DNA from: Dromiciops gliroides
Taxonomy: Eukaryota; Chordata; Mammalia; Microbiotheria; Microbiotheriidae
Length of the DNA stretch: 64,000 nt
NCBI RefSeq assembly: GCF_019393635.1
Contig: NC_057866.1
Span: 228,607,359-228,671,358 of the forward strand
Reading direction: 5' to 3'
The stretch's first letter is position 1. Each line of letters opens with the position of its first letter. This document shows, one piece after another, positions 10,802 to 46,795 of this stretch. The notes beneath the pieces are model-generated. The model searched no databases. It saw only the letters and a list, made by a program, of their open reading frames with translations, and was not told the origin of the DNA. The translations under genes and the position numbers were made by a program.

Positions 10802-12163
10802 GGAAATCTTTAAAAATAGCCCTCAAGCACTTAAGGAAATAAATTCAGAGATCAGCCAAAAATACTCTAGTGTGAAATAATCCAGCCTGCTAAGACTGAG
10901 AAGAAAAATCCACTGTTTTGTGTTACCTCATTAAATAAATCTAAAACAAACACGGAGTCACTGTGTAGATAGAACAGTCACACACTCCTGACTAGTTCAG
11001 CACCAAAGAATAACCATTCTCACTGGGTACAGACCAAAGAATTACAGTGTCTGTCTATATTCTGGCTAGTGGAGTCTTTTGATAAAAGGCAAGAATACAT
11101 AAAAATGTTAGGCATCTATCTTGGGTTTTCAGAAAGAATGAGGTAAATATTTACAGCAAGGATCCTTCATAATTCAATGTGACCAAAGATCGCTCATCAT
11201 CCCTAGAATCTATAGCTAGTCCACACACAAATAAACTTATGGCCAGAGAGCAACGCAGGCTTGAGCCCCAAAGTGGCACCAACATTGGTACCTGCAAGTG
11301 TATTCCTAACCCACGGCATCTACCTTTTCTGCACTGGAGTAGGTCAACCCCCCCGGAAGACAGAATGTGGAAGCAAAATTCCCATCCTGTCAGGGATATC
11401 CCAGAATTGTTTTCTTGATGTCTATTAAATTCACTTTAAAAATGCAGTATTTATACACTTGTAAAACCTTTGTGATGTGACCAGACATGTTTGCAGTTGG
11501 AGCACATCTGCCTAGCATTGTTTTAAAAAATAAAGTCATCAGTAAAAAAAAATGTATAAAGTGGTAGGTATGTCCTTCATTGGGTGGTAGCAGCAGTGAG
11601 CACTCCAGGCTTCTAAACTATCCTTTTCCCCAAAGCAGTGAAAACAGCATGAGTTTGCCCAACACTTTCTATCCCCTGAATGATGAATGTCACCTTGAGA
11701 CTCCAGTGAGAAGCCTTGAGAATGCCATCACCTACTTCTCAACATTAAATTACTATTCCCTTTATACTGTAGCTATATGTAGAGCCTGATAAAAAGTGTT
11801 TCAAACACCACCAAATCCTGCTGTGCTGGGTGAAAGAAAGAGGAGGAAAGATGGCAGGGGGCCAAGGATGGAAGGGATGTGTTCTTTGGCACCTCTTTTA
11901 CAACCTCACTGGTCAATCACAGTCCTGGGTCTCATCATCAATGGGTATAGAACTGCAGAAGTCTTTTTTCTCCTAGACAAATAAACACCATGTCACGGGA
12001 CAATACTTTGTTTATCTTTCAAATCATTTACACAAAATTTGGTCCACTTCTTCACATACCAGTCAATCTTCCTTTTTTTAAAAAAAAAAAAACTCTACCT
12101 TTGGTTATAGCATGAAACATTTTGGTCTAAGAGTCTAAGCCTTTTTCCCGATGATTCTTCCTT

Positions 12164-36173
<24,010 letters not shown>

Positions 36174-36434
36174 TGCCTTTGATCTTTGCCCAAACAGGGA
36201 AGGGGTGATAACTTTTAATTCTCCTTAATTCGTCCTATTCTTTTTTCTTTGATCTCTTTGATTTTCTTTTATTTCTTTGACCATACACTCACTTATGGAT
36301 GATTTTGTTTTCTAACACAATAAGGAGATTTTGGCCATCTGATTTTTTTCTTCCCATCCAGCTACCCACTGTTGAAGCCCCACTTTCAAGAAAGGAAGCC
36401 AAATCTTTTTCTCCAAGAGATGCTAATATTCCAT
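36174..36434 (-). other. SGMS2: SGMS2 5' untranslated segment upstream of the start codon
   Basis: The first good acceptor upstream of the start is TTTGCTTTTGTTTTGCAG, ending at 36435, so the first coding exon probably begins at 36434 with 261 nt of 5' UTR. The segment opens with a four-codon upstream frame (ATG GAA TAT TAG). A second reading is possible: a consensus donor AA|GTGAGT lies at 36292, so 36293-36434 could be a separate 142-nt leader exon. In that case the coding exon would start at a weaker acceptor near 36193 (CTGTTTGGGCAAAG). Transcript data would decide. Confidence 0.6.
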
Positions 36435-37700
36435 CTGCAAAACAAAAGCAAAGACTGTAATTAGAAACTGTACCCATCTGACAATTCAAAATTAAAGTTT
36501 TATCAAAATAAGGAAACAAGTACCAAGCCAGTCGCTTAAGATGTCAGAAATATCTTGAAATTTAAATCCTTCTCTGGTTTGATGTCAATATAGTGAGAAT
36601 ACTCTAGCAATCAATTTGCGTCCTTCAAATGAAGGCAGAAACCAACATCTCAAGCATTTTATCTCCAGTCAATACTACTGGTTGCTAACAGTGAGGTCAT
36701 AATAAGCTAGAATCTCCACATTAACCACATCACTCACAAGACTAGATTTCTGTTAAGGGAAATATATTCAGTAAATACAAGTCATTTTGTTCATTTTCCA
36801 GAATTCTTTAATTTCTGGCCTTAAACTGGTACTTAATCAAAGGACTTCTTTTAGGGTATTTAAGAACCAAACTAGGGCATATTTTAAAAGACACTTGAAA
36901 TATTATTACTTTTAAAAGAAAAAAAAACCCTTTCCATCCTAAGAGATCCTCTATGCAGAAGGCAAGTGGCAAGTCATAATAACAAATACAAAAAGTTTTT
37001 TCTCTTTCATTTGGTTACTAAGTAGAAATCACCAGTCTGTTAATTTTCACATATTGTAATTCATATTAAAAAATGCTTGAGCTCAAAGTCACAGATGCTG
37101 CAAGAGAGAAAAAAGGGGACAACAAAAACAATAGAAAAGACCCAGATTTTAACTCCTGTCTAGGTGCTGACTTACCGAAGAGTCCATAAGGAAAGGAGAT
37201 ACTTCAGCTGACTGCTGCTTTAGAACCCATCAATGAGTGAAAATGTTTCACTGGGATCTGAAGCATCACCAACAGATCTCTTTTTTATACTGGCTAACAC
37301 CACTGCTTCTTTATTCAGGAAGAGTGTTTGGTCATGATCCACAGCCCTCACAAAAACCTGTAATTATTCCCCACCCTGAACATTTATACACTGTAAGCAG
37401 AATTTTCTTTCACATTTAAGGTTTTCCAAATGCTATCCCTATCCATGCCTGTCTGGAAATAAAAGAGGGAATCTCAAGTGATGACAGCTACCCCTCTCAT
37501 TAATGGAGGGGAAAATGGGTGTTTTGAAACCAATATATCAATGTGTATTAGCAGGGCTTTTTTGAAGTGGTGGAAAAAATCAAATAAGGATTAGGCTCAG
37601 TAAATGAATTACTGTAATATGTGAACCCTACATCTTCTACGGTCTAGCTGGGGAGATAGAATTAACACACATAAGACAATGACAAAATGATTTTAAGCTA
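36435..37700. other. intron or upstream DNA of SGMS2 without recognised repeat
   Basis: Repeat-poor DNA directly above the acceptor at 36435. No exon could be recognised here. Confidence 0.4.
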
Positions 37701-37707
37701 AACCATG

Positions 37708-37831
37708 GTTAGGTGCTTAAGTGGACAGAGCACCTGCCTTGAAGACCTGAGTTCAAATACAGCCTCAGACATTTATTAGCTGTATGACTTTGGGCAAATC
37801 ACTTAACCCAGATTGCCTCAAAAAGAAAAGT
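37708..37831 (+). mobile_element. WSINE-type SINE, diverged and short
   Basis: Head weak (TTAGGTGCTTAAGTGGACAG), then GACCTGAGTTCAAATACAGC to CACTTAACCCAGATTGCC. The duplication TAAACCATG is at 37699-37707 and 37832-37840. Confidence 0.8.
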
Positions 37832-38144
37832 TAAACCATGTGGTTTGGAATAGAGAGAGATCGATCTGGGTTGTTAAAATTTGGGAAGGAGAGAAGACTG
37901 GGGCCTGAAGAATAACTGTTCATTGAATAGATGAATCAATGGCCTTAAAGGATCACTAAGAACTAGGTAGGTGGGAAGGAAGTAGGGAAAGCGGAGTATT
38001 CCAGTCAGGTGAAAACAGCGTAAATAAAGGCAATGAGCTAACACTACTTATAAGCTGTTTAGAGAATGAGCATCAGTACACAAGCATGGTAACTCCAATT
38101 TACAGAAATGCCTTTTACATACATTAATGTATGTAAATCTAATG

Positions 38145-38285
38145 AAATCCTCACAACACCCCTGTGCAGGGGCTGTTATCCCCATTTTACAGAAGAGAAA
38201 AATGAGGCTCAGAAAGGTTGCCCAATGGTCACAACAAACAGGGCTGAAATGCAGACTTTCTTGAGTCTAGGACTCTCTCCTGAGA
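38145..38285 (-). mobile_element. MIR copy, antisense
   Basis: AAATCCTCACAACACCCCTG, CCCCATTTTACAGAAGAGAA, AATGAGGCTCAGAAAGG. Confidence 0.55.
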
Positions 38286-38621
38286 TTGCAGGAGGAAATA
38301 ACTGGACAATCAGGGTGGGTAATGGAAGACCCTGAAGTCCAAACAGAGGAGTTTAGAAATGATGAAGCATGGAGGTACACAAACAAGCTGCTTGCTTGTT
38401 ATTCTAAGGACACCAGGGAGCTAAGAATGTATTTATTAAAAACAAAACAAAAGGCTGCAGGCATTTTGCCCTTAGGGATAGTTTGCCTGAATTATAGCAG
38501 GAAAGAGGGAACTATCAAAGGTTATAAAACAGAGTAATGACATGAAAATAGAAATGCTTTGTAATACTAGTTGGATGGTGTTATGGAAGATATCAGGGGT
38601 CTAGCTAGAAGATTACCAGAT

Positions 38622-38846
38622 GGGGGCGGCTTGGTGGCGCAGTAGATAAAGCACTGGCCCTGGATTCAGGAGGACCTGAGTTCAAATCCGGCCTCAGACA
38701 CTTGACACTTACTAGCTGTGTGACCCTGGGCAAGTCACTTAACCCCCACTGCCCTGTGGAGGAGGAGGAGGAAGAGGGGGAGGAGGAGGAGAAGGAAGAG
38801 AAGGAAAAGGAGAAGAAGGAGGAGGAGGAGGAGGAGAAGGAGGAGG
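38622..38846 (+). mobile_element. WSINE-type SINE with (GGA)n/(GAA)n tail
   Basis: Body to CACTTAACCCCCACTGCC (about 38753), then about 90 nt of pure GGA/GAA purine repeat. All of it lies inside the perfect duplication AGAAGATTACCAGAT (38607-38621 and 38847-38861). Confidence 0.92.
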
Positions 38847-38850
38847 AGAA
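38757..38850. repeat. (GGA)n/(GAA)n purine tract
   Basis: Polypurine tract with GGAGGAGGAGG and GAAGGA units on the plus strand. It forms the tail of the SINE above. Confidence 0.95.
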
Positions 38851-39539
38851 GATTACCAGATACTTTTTCTTGCTCCCTTGCAGGGATTGGGGGGAGAAGG
38901 AGCCGGGTTTGGCAATTGGGAAAATACTGGTGACCTGCAGGGTTACTATTTCAGTGAAGTAGGAAGGTTAGGAGTAAAAATATTCTGCAAATATTGAAGA
39001 CAAAGGGAGCTGAGTATAGGCTACTCCAAGAAAGTTGGTAATGAAGGGAAGGAAGGAGATAAGACAGTAGCTTAAGGGCATAGAAAGTTCAAAGGAAGGC
39101 TTTTCTTTGCATTTTACTTTTATAAGCTAAGGAATACATGAGTAATTTGTAGAGTGGAAGAAAGGTGTCATTAGAGAGGAAAATTCTCAATGGAAGGGAT
39201 AAACGATGGAGGTAAGTCCTGAGGAAGGATGGAGGAAGAGGAGATCAAGGGCACAAGTAGAGTGATGAAGTCTGTCAAGAGACAAACTCTGCCACCTTCT
39301 TTACCAAGTCCTTTCAATTCTACCTCTTCCATTCTCTCCTCTTTCCACCCACTGCCACCCCTCTGGTCTGTGTTCTTCATTCCCACTCATCGGGACTATC
39401 ACGATAACCTCTCTAGGCTTTCCTCTCTCCTTGTTCTAATTTGTTCTTCATATCACTGCTGAAATAAGTTCACTTCTCTGGCCATACACAACACACATAT
39501 ACCTGACATATACATGTCACTGCTTTTCTCAAAAGCCTT

Positions 39540-39840
39540 CAGTAAGGCCTTTTAAATTCCCAGCTTCAGATTCCTTGGTATGGCATTCAAGGACCTCCTG
39601 ACCCTCCAAGGCTTACCTCCTGTTACTGCCTTTTTAGTACTACATCCACACTGGCTGACTCTCATTGATAATACATACACGCTCATACTTCTGTGTGAAC
39701 TTCTTCCCCATCTTTATCTGTTAAATTCCACTCTGGGTTTTAAAGCCCAAGCCAAGTGCTACGTCCTCCACAAAAAGCTTTCCCTTGCCCCTTTATACCT
39801 CCTATGGTGCTCTGTTCTATAACCCTCTAATATTAGCATC
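39540..39840 (+). mobile_element. L2 LINE 3' region
   Basis: GGCATTCAAGGACCTCCTGA, CCAAGGCTTACCTCCTG, CCAAGCCAAGTGCTACGTCC and AAAGCTTTCCCTTGCCCC follow the L2 order. MIR and L2 scraps continue to about 40150. Confidence 0.55.
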
Positions 39841-40309
39841 ATGCAATGCTACCTCTAAGACAAGACAATCAACCTCTCTGGGACCCAGTTTCCTCACATG
39901 TAAAATGAGGGTGTGAGCCCAGATGGCCTCTAAGATCCTTCAAACTCTAAGTCTGTTGGATGGATGGGACTACAGGGGGAAAGAATCTCAGTCTCCTGGA
40001 GCTGTCCAAGACCGCATGCTGCTAAACAGTAGATGTCACAGAATCAATGAAAAATCCTTGGTGTCACCCTCTACTTTAGCACCATGAGGGTAAGGGCTAT
40101 GTGTCCTCTTCAGCACCTAGAACAGTTCTATGTACTCAGAAGCCACTTAAGCTGAGAGAGTTATGGAGAAGGGGAAGTTGAGGCACTGGATGGCTTCTCA
40201 ATAAAGGGAGGTACCAGCAGGCGAGAGCAGTGGGAATGGTCTGGACCTGGTGGTGTGGACTTAGGCGGCACTATCTCATGACTCTCTAGCCATGAAGTGG
40301 CCCATAGTT

Positions 40310-40440
40310 GGGTGGAAAAAATGCTGTTAGGTGTCAGGGGTCCTGGGCCTGAATTCCAGCTCTGTTTGCATGACCCACAAAAAGTCAATTCATTTCTATG
40401 GGCCTCAGTTTCCAAATACGACTGGAGTTGATGATCTGTA
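40310..40440 (+). mobile_element. MIR copy
   Basis: GGTCCTGGGCCTGAATTCCA..GGGCCTCAGTTTCCAAATAC. Confidence 0.5.
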
Positions 40441-40655
40441 AGTGGCGCAGCAGATATCTGGTACCAGGCCTGCAATCAGGAAGACTTCCTGAGTTCAAAT
40501 CTGGCCTCAGACACTTACTAACACTGTGACCCTGGCAAGTCACTTAACCCTCTTGGCCTCAGTTTTTTCATCTGTAAAATGAGCTAGAGAAGGAAATGGC
40601 AAATAAACACCACCACCCAACTGGGGTCACAAAGAATCAAACACGACTAAAACAA
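40440..40655 (+). mobile_element. MAR1-like marsupial CORE-SINE
   Basis: GTGGCGCAGCAG.., GAGTTCAAATCTGGCCTCAG, CATCTGTAAAATGAGCTAGA, tail CAACTGGGGTCACAAAGAAT. Confidence 0.78.
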
Positions 40656-40897
40656 ATTCTCTTCTCCTCTAAACCTACCATCCATTAAATGCTCAATACT
40701 GAGTGGGTTACCTGGAGTTAAAGATGAACAGGTGATCTGGTGGTGAGTAGGTGAATGAATGACTATGGGGAAGCAAATGAAACCAAGGCAAAGATGGGAG
40801 AGTGGGAGGAAAGAAGGGCTGAGGAACAATCATGAGGAGCATAGATGTAAGTTTAGTATGAGTGACTGTCAAGAAGGATGAGAAGACAAGAGATAAG

Positions 40898-41160
40898 TCA
40901 TAGAATACAAGTTCTTTGAGGACAAAGAAGATCTCAGCTGGGTAGTTTTATTTCTGGCACCTAGCACAGTGCAGACACACAGTAGGTATCTACTAAATGC
41001 TCACATGGTAGAGGGAAAAGGGCACTGGCCATGAAGTCAGCAGGCCTCAGTCCTGCCTCTGACACTCATTACAAGTCCCTTCTGTTTTTCAACTGTATAA
41101 TGAGGGGCTGGGCTAGGCGGCACTGGAAGGCCCTCCCAACTCTGGATCTGTGAGCCTAGG
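40898..41160 (+). mobile_element. L2 end followed by a MIR copy
   Basis: L2 end at 40898-41006 (GCACCTAGCACAGTGCAGAC..AGTAGGTATCTACTAAATGC), then MIR at 41010-41160 (AGGGAAAAGGGCACTGGCC..CAGTCCTGCCTCTGACACTC). Confidence 0.55.
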
Positions 41161-41931
41161 ATTGATGATTCTCAGAAATAAGCTCAAGTTCTAGGTCTTG
41201 GAGGCGGCACAGATCCAGGGGAAAGTTAAGTGCTGGTGGTTGTAAGTGGGGTAGAAAAGAAAGACATGAGAATTAAAGAGGTTGAGAAATTAAGGGCTTA
41301 GGGGCCCAAGTCATCAATGCTGCCAAGGAGGGTGACAATGCAAGGGAAGGGGAAATGTGAATGAGTCAGATGCTACAGTCAATAGAGAGAGTAGACAGTA
41401 AGTCAGAGGACCGGACAGTGACAAGGATGGGTCCAGATGATGAGAACTTCAAAGGCAGAAAAAGTGATCTGAAAATGGTGCTGGGGCCAGGGTACGCTCA
41501 GGAAAGCAGGGGAAAAGTGGGAGCAGTGACCTCCCCTGAAGGGGGCTTTGAAGGATGTTGCTTCCTCAAGGAAAATTCCAGGAGAATGAACCAGTTTCCT
41601 ATTCTATAAACTAGAAATAACAGAGACCAACATTCCCATTGGCTAGGTTACTACTACAGATGACCAAAAAATAAAAACGATCAGTGTTCTGTGGCCAGAA
41701 ATGTTCAGTGCTGTGGATTCAAATAAGCAAGCTCTAAACCACAATGGGATCCGAACTAATAAAATAATTAAGGAGATTGACCTGGTATTCATTTCCTCCT
41801 ATTACCTTATTGGACCTGCAACTCTAATCATTCTCTTGATGCAACTTGACTAATTGAGTTCAGGATTTGAAGTCTCCCTAGTCATCCCATGTCTACTCCT
41901 GTGTTGCTCTTCTTATAATCATGTTGACCAG

Positions 41932-42150
41932 GAACTCTTACCTTGGGGCCCCCACAGGGGGACCCCGAAAGGGTCTGAGGATAGATATCAAGAGGTCCAT
42001 GAGTTTCTTTTTTTCCATCTACCATTGGTTTTCTTTGTAATCTTATGGGATTTACTTCATGGATTTAAACATTATTCAGAGAAGAGGTCCATGGGCTTCA
42101 TAGGACTGCCAAAGGAGTCCATGACATCAGAAGGCTTAGAATACCTTAGT
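41932..42150. mobile_element. hAT-type nonautonomous DNA transposon
   Basis: CAGGAACTCTTACCTTGGGG..ATTGGTTTTCTTTGTAATCT..AAGGAGTCCATGACATCAG..CTTAGAATACC. Confidence 0.5.
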
Positions 42151-42269
42151 TTAAACCTACCACCATCATGTGCTTTGAAGGCCACTTTTGCCAAGCAACA
42201 TAAACATTTGTTGTTATTATAGGATGTATTAGCCAATGAATTCTACCCTGGAATAGAGATTGCAACAAG

Positions 42270-42301
<32 letters not shown>
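42270..42301. repeat. (GT)n microsatellite
   Basis: 16 uninterrupted GT units. Confidence 0.95.
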
Positions 42302-42303
<2 letters not shown>

Positions 42304-42309
42304 TTCAAA

Positions 42310-43650
42310 GAGGAAGCACAATGCTATCTACCAAAGTGAGACTGTTACAAAGATGAGTGAAATAATTAGCTGTGAAGGGCTGGAGCCCTTGGGAGCATGA
42401 GCGACCTACAGCTCAAAACCCATTTACTCTCATTAGTGCCAGGATGGCTATATTCCTAGGGATTTCATTAAGAAGATTAAAGACACAATAAGCACACTCA
42501 TCACGTGTCTACCAATCCAGGCACCTGATGTTTGTAATCAAGGTGACAACAATTAAATTTATGCATCTCTCTTAGTATTCAAACGAGACAATGTAAAAAG
42601 TGCCTAAAAATTCTGGCTTTGGTATTTCATCAAAGGGTGTCACCTCCACTGTATTTTCTTTCCAGTTTTAGCTTATTTGAACATTTTTTTTAAAGGGGAA
42701 GGGTGTTTATTAAGTATCCTTTAAGCCAAACCTCAATTTATTTTAGACCACAGCCCCCTAAGATGGTATTAATTTGGGGGCTAGTTTAGTTACCAAAAGT
42801 CTCTGAGGTAGAGTTAAATGTTAAATATGGTTGCCACGATTTTTGAACCTTTGCTTTTTCCCCCCACAATGCTTGGCAGAAAATCTACCTCAAAATATTA
42901 TTTTTCATTCCTAGGGCCACTTCCCTAACTCAGAGTGGTGGCTCTGCCTTTATTTCCCTTTCAGTGGTGAGGTTTACTGGTGGAAATTTCTCTTCTGGTT
43001 CCCAAATCAAGATAAAGTCATTTCATTATTGCATCTGGAAAGTAAAAGCAAGTCTTTGGGCATAATAGGGACTCCAAAGATATTATGTGCTCTTTAGAAC
43101 AATGAAGCGGCTTTGTTTCTAACAGCAGCGTTTGAAAGCATTTACTGGATCCCTTCTCAGTTCCTATGATTTTCATGTCCCATGTCCAGCTCTGTTTGGT
43201 CTAAGAAGTCTCACAAAGGTATAGATTGTCACCCAGAGATGAAGACATGTGTGTTTTCCCCAAGCAGAGTGGGGTTCAGGGGCTCTGTAGCCTCCCCTTA
43301 GGAAGCAAACAGACCATTAGGTGGATTGTCCTGGGGAGTTAATTAATATGCCTCAAACTGAAACCACCCAGTGAAAGGGCATGTTGCTCTGTTGCTCTTG
43401 TGCTGAAGAATTCGTTTCCCAAGGAGAACAAGCCTAGCCAACGTAAAAGCACTGACATTGAAACAGAAACCTATCATGTAGATAAAATTCTAGGGTCACA
43501 AGTACTTTTTTTTTTCAAATAATATAGTTGTGAAATCCTTTCTGAAACACTTTTTTTTTTTTTGTGGCAAAGATTACCTCCATGTTTCATTGTTAGAACT
43601 AAACAGGTTCTTTAAAGTTCACTGAAGTCTACATCTACATTTTGCAAATG
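42310..43650. other. repeat-poor upstream or intron DNA
   Basis: About 1.3 kb without a repeat that I recognise. It contains several well-balanced stretches (42370-42560 and 42900-43200) that could be conserved noncoding elements; this is inference only. Confidence 0.35.
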
Positions 43651-43659
43651 AGGAAGTCA

Positions 43660-43805
43660 AGTGAGTTCAGATCCCATCTCCTCCACTTAACATGGAACAG
43701 GTGAGCCAGAATCTCCCTGTCTCTCATTTTCCTCCCCTGTAGTAAAATGAGAAGGTTGGACCCAATGGCCTCTGAGGGCTCTTGCAGCTTTCAGTTTAGG
43801 GTCTT
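43660..43805 (+). mobile_element. MIR remnant
   Basis: GAGTTCAGATCCCATCTCCT..TCATTTTCCTCCCCTGTAGT..GGCCTCTGAGGGCTCTTGC. Confidence 0.45.
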
Positions 43806-44644
43806 CTCATCTGATGACTTGCCTAAGGTCCCAAAGCTAACTTTCTCAGTGACAGTGAGGAGGGTCACTCCTGATACTGATGCTACACGTTATTAGCCTG
43901 ACACTAACATTTAAGACTGCATGGGGAATGAGCATTCAGGAACAAGGAGGCTAATGAACCTTTTCCTAAAAGACATCCTGTGGCCACTGTTACCTGTGTG
44001 GTGGACGGGACAACAACAATAACACTGTGACCTGTTTATATTGGAGCCGGCAGTAAGATCAGGTACCGCCTCCCTCACACGTCTAGCTCTTGGGAATGTC
44101 GGCCATTTCTGGGTTTTTCAGGTCAACAGCAGGAAGGTGCCAGCTCAGTTTCTGGGCATGCTTCATTCCAAAGAAGACTATACGATATGTCCAATGATTA
44201 AGAACAATTTGGGTGACTGAGACAATTTATCAGGGGGACTACAAGGGCAAGGGGCTTATGCAGTTACTGTGTCAAGTTCATTTGTTTTCCTTTGACGTTT
44301 GATCTTTGCCAGCTGAGAATTTCTTTTTAACAGTGGCTCTGGAATATGCTGTGCCGAGTTTCTTATGGACAAGATTAAGAATGGGGCCATGAAAGGCAAA
44401 GTGTTTAAGAAAGCTTGTGTAAACTGTGTTCTAAGAATAAACCTGCGGTACTGCCCTGTAAGTAAACAAAAGGAAATGAAAGAAAACAGAGACAAGTTTT
44501 CCAACAGGATTCATCAAAATTTACTGTCCAGAGCAAAAATGAAAAGAACTGACAAACTTCTAAAGTTGATCATCTGGTCATTCCACAAGTGTCTGGAAGG
44601 AACTCGAAAGGCCACCAATTCCACTTCCAACTCTCTTACCCGGA

Positions 44645-44862
44645 GCACAGCCAGGTGGCTCAGCAGACAGAGTGCTGGGCCTGCTGTCAGGAAGACCCGA
44701 GTTAAAATTCTGCCTTAGATACTTAGTCACGTAATCTCTCTCAGCCTCAGTTAAATGGAGATGATAATAGCACCCACCTCCCAGGGTTGCTGCGAGAAGC
44801 AAGTAAGTGAGATAATATCTGTAGGGACTTGGCAAACCTTACAATGTGATAGGAAAGGCAGT
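44645..44862 (+). mobile_element. marsupial CORE-SINE, MIR-like tail
   Basis: Head CACAGCCAGGTGGCTCAGC, GTCAGGAAGACCCGAGTTAA, core CAGCCTCAGTTAAATGGAGA and tail CCCACCTCCCAGGGTTGCTG..TTGGCAAACCTTA. Confidence 0.7.
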
Positions 44863-44879
44863 CGTCATCACAACTTCCT

Positions 44880-45350
44880 AACACAGTCTGACTCCCCTGC
44901 TCAAGAACTTGGGATGACTTCCTGTGGCAAACGGTCATGTCTGACATTTAGAGCCCTTCACAACCTGGTCCCAGACTATTGTTCTCCACCCACTCTGTGT
45001 TCCGGTAAAGTTGTACACTTGAGGTTCCAGAAATTCTGCATTCCATTGCCATACCTTTTCACAGGCTGTGCCCTCAGACCCCCCTAAAGTGTACTCTGTC
45101 CTCATCTCTCCCTATTAAAGTTCTTAGTTTTCTTTGAGGTTCAAATCAGAGACGAGCTCACTGGATGCTTGTATTAATCCCTCTGGATGGCTCTGCTCTT
45201 TTCCTCCTGAAATTATCTTACAGGCTTATTTGTGGAATAAAAATGTAACTCCTGAAGGGCAGAGATGGCTTTTTATCTTATCTTTGTATCTTAAAGATCC
45301 AGCAAAGTGTTCTGCACATAGTAGGTGCTTAATAAATACTCGTTTCTTCA
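44880..45350 (+). mobile_element. L2 LINE 3' region
   Basis: TTTAGAGCCCTTCACAACCT, GTGAGGTTCC-like segments, TAACTCCTGAAGGGCAGAGA and the end TAGTAGGTGCTTAATAAATA. Confidence 0.6.
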
Positions 45351-45639
45351 AAATCATCATGAAGAGGCCCAAAGGATTCACTCCAAAGGAGTTCATACCC
45401 TAAAAAAAAGAAAAAAGGGCAAGAAGACCTAGACTTATCCAAGCACCATCTGAAGAAATGAGAGCACAGTAAGACTGCCCAAAGCCACACAGACAGTAAA
45501 AGATCAGAACCAGAAACTGAAAATAATCCCCTGGCTTCAAATTCAGGGTTCTTCCCAATACAACAAAGTACCTCAGATTAGTATCCTGAAATCCTTCATT
45601 TAGAGAAGGAAAATCCTTACAGGTAATATAATAAATCTC

Positions 45640-45785
45640 CTCATTGGACATGTGAAGGCACTAAAGCTAGAGAAGTTAAGAGACTTATCCAGTCACAGGG
45701 TAAGTAGGAGAAACAGGATTCAAACCCAGGACCTCAGCCCGCCCAATAAAGTGCTGTTTCCCTTACACACAACAGTGCCACCCTC
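45640..45785 (-). mobile_element. MIR copy, antisense
   Basis: AGAAGTTAAGAGACTTATCC, AACAGGATTCAAACCCAGGA. A second weak antisense MIR lies at about 45440-45570. Confidence 0.5.
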
Positions 45786-46570
45786 AAACACCATTTTTAG
45801 TAAAACTTTTAGAATTTTCATTACATTCCCAAAAAGTGAGATAATAAACTAGCATGATGGCACTTGAGATTTGCAATAGCTAAATCTGGATGAAACAGAA
45901 ACCTCCTTCTACAATTCCCACTACTAGATAATAACAAAATGGGGGGAAATAGATGTAACAAAGGAGACATTTTGTAATTTCTGAAGTTGAGTGCCTGGAA
46001 GGGACATTGTACTCAAGGATCTACTGATAAATGTTTAACACTATTTGAGAAAAAAAATTTTTTTACATGGGACACACTTCTTAAGTCAAACACTAAATCA
46101 AATTCTGATTTGTTGCAGTCACTGATTTCTGAGGTATGTGTATTCACATTGAAAATTTAACACTTGACCCTTGCAAACCAGTATGAGTTGGTTCCAGCAT
46201 ATTCCTGGCTATAGCAATATTTCTCCTATCTTCCCTGACTATAGTTTCATTAAATTTGACAAATCTCTCTACTTTTGGTACTTATTCAGAAGAGTTTTCA
46301 TAATCAATTTTTAAAAAGTAGAATGTAGTTCTTGAGCTTTGAAACTTCCTGTTCACAAGACAGGGAACTCCTAGGGGGCTTTGAAAGAAGCTATTGAGTC
46401 CCAGGAGACTCCATGGTTAAGGCAGATGGGCAGTTTTTAAACATGAACTGGAGAAGGAGAATAGTCTGTGAGGGGCAGAGATCTAAAAACAGATGATTAG
46501 AGGATCCAACAGAGATGAATTAATTAGATTTATAACATAATTATTATAACATATTCATATTATATTATGT

Positions 46571-46795
46571 ACAATAGCTAACGTTTATTCAGTGCCAAGC
46601 AGTATACTAAGCACTTCAACAATTATTGTATCATTTGACCTTCACAATGACCCCTGGGAGGGAGGTGCTATAATTACCCCCATTTTAGATGAGGACACCG
46701 AGTCAGAGGTTAGGTGGGTTGCCCAGAATCACATGGCTAGTTAGTATCTGAAGCTGGATTTGAATTCAGTTCTAGCTGACACCAGTGCTACTAGA
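46571..46795 (-). mobile_element. MIR/CORE-SINE, antisense
   Basis: TAGCTAACGTTTATTCAGTG, GGAGGGAGGTGCTATAATTA, GTTGCCCAGAATCACATGGC, GCTGGATTTGAATTCAG. Confidence 0.7.

Larger units (their letters stand above)
7640..12163 (-). other. SGMS2: SGMS2 3' untranslated region (about 4.5 kb)
   Basis: From the stop codon down to about 7640 no SINE, LINE or LTR can be recognised, although copies crowd both sides (6910-7062 and 12645-12788). That fits a long conserved 3' UTR like the multi-kilobase one of mammalian SGMS2. The segment is AT-rich, especially 7600-8900 (the distal part of the message), with many ATTTA-type pentamers on the minus strand. The lower limit rests on an AATAAA at 7659-7664 followed by GT-rich DNA. 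A second AATAAA at 7499-7504 could extend it by about 150 nt. Confidence 0.7.

Noticed and set aside
36289-36519. 76-codon minus-strand frame taken as a separate small protein
   Set aside because: It runs across the acceptor at 36435 into intron DNA, so the frame as a unit is not in any spliced message. Only the exonic part is discussed as a finding.
38702-38962. Glu-rich 86-codon open frame
   Set aside because: Translation of a SINE plus its GGA/GAA tail.
44365-44718. 117-codon Lys-rich plus-strand frame
   Set aside because: It runs into a SINE at its end and shows no recognisable family. Judged chance.
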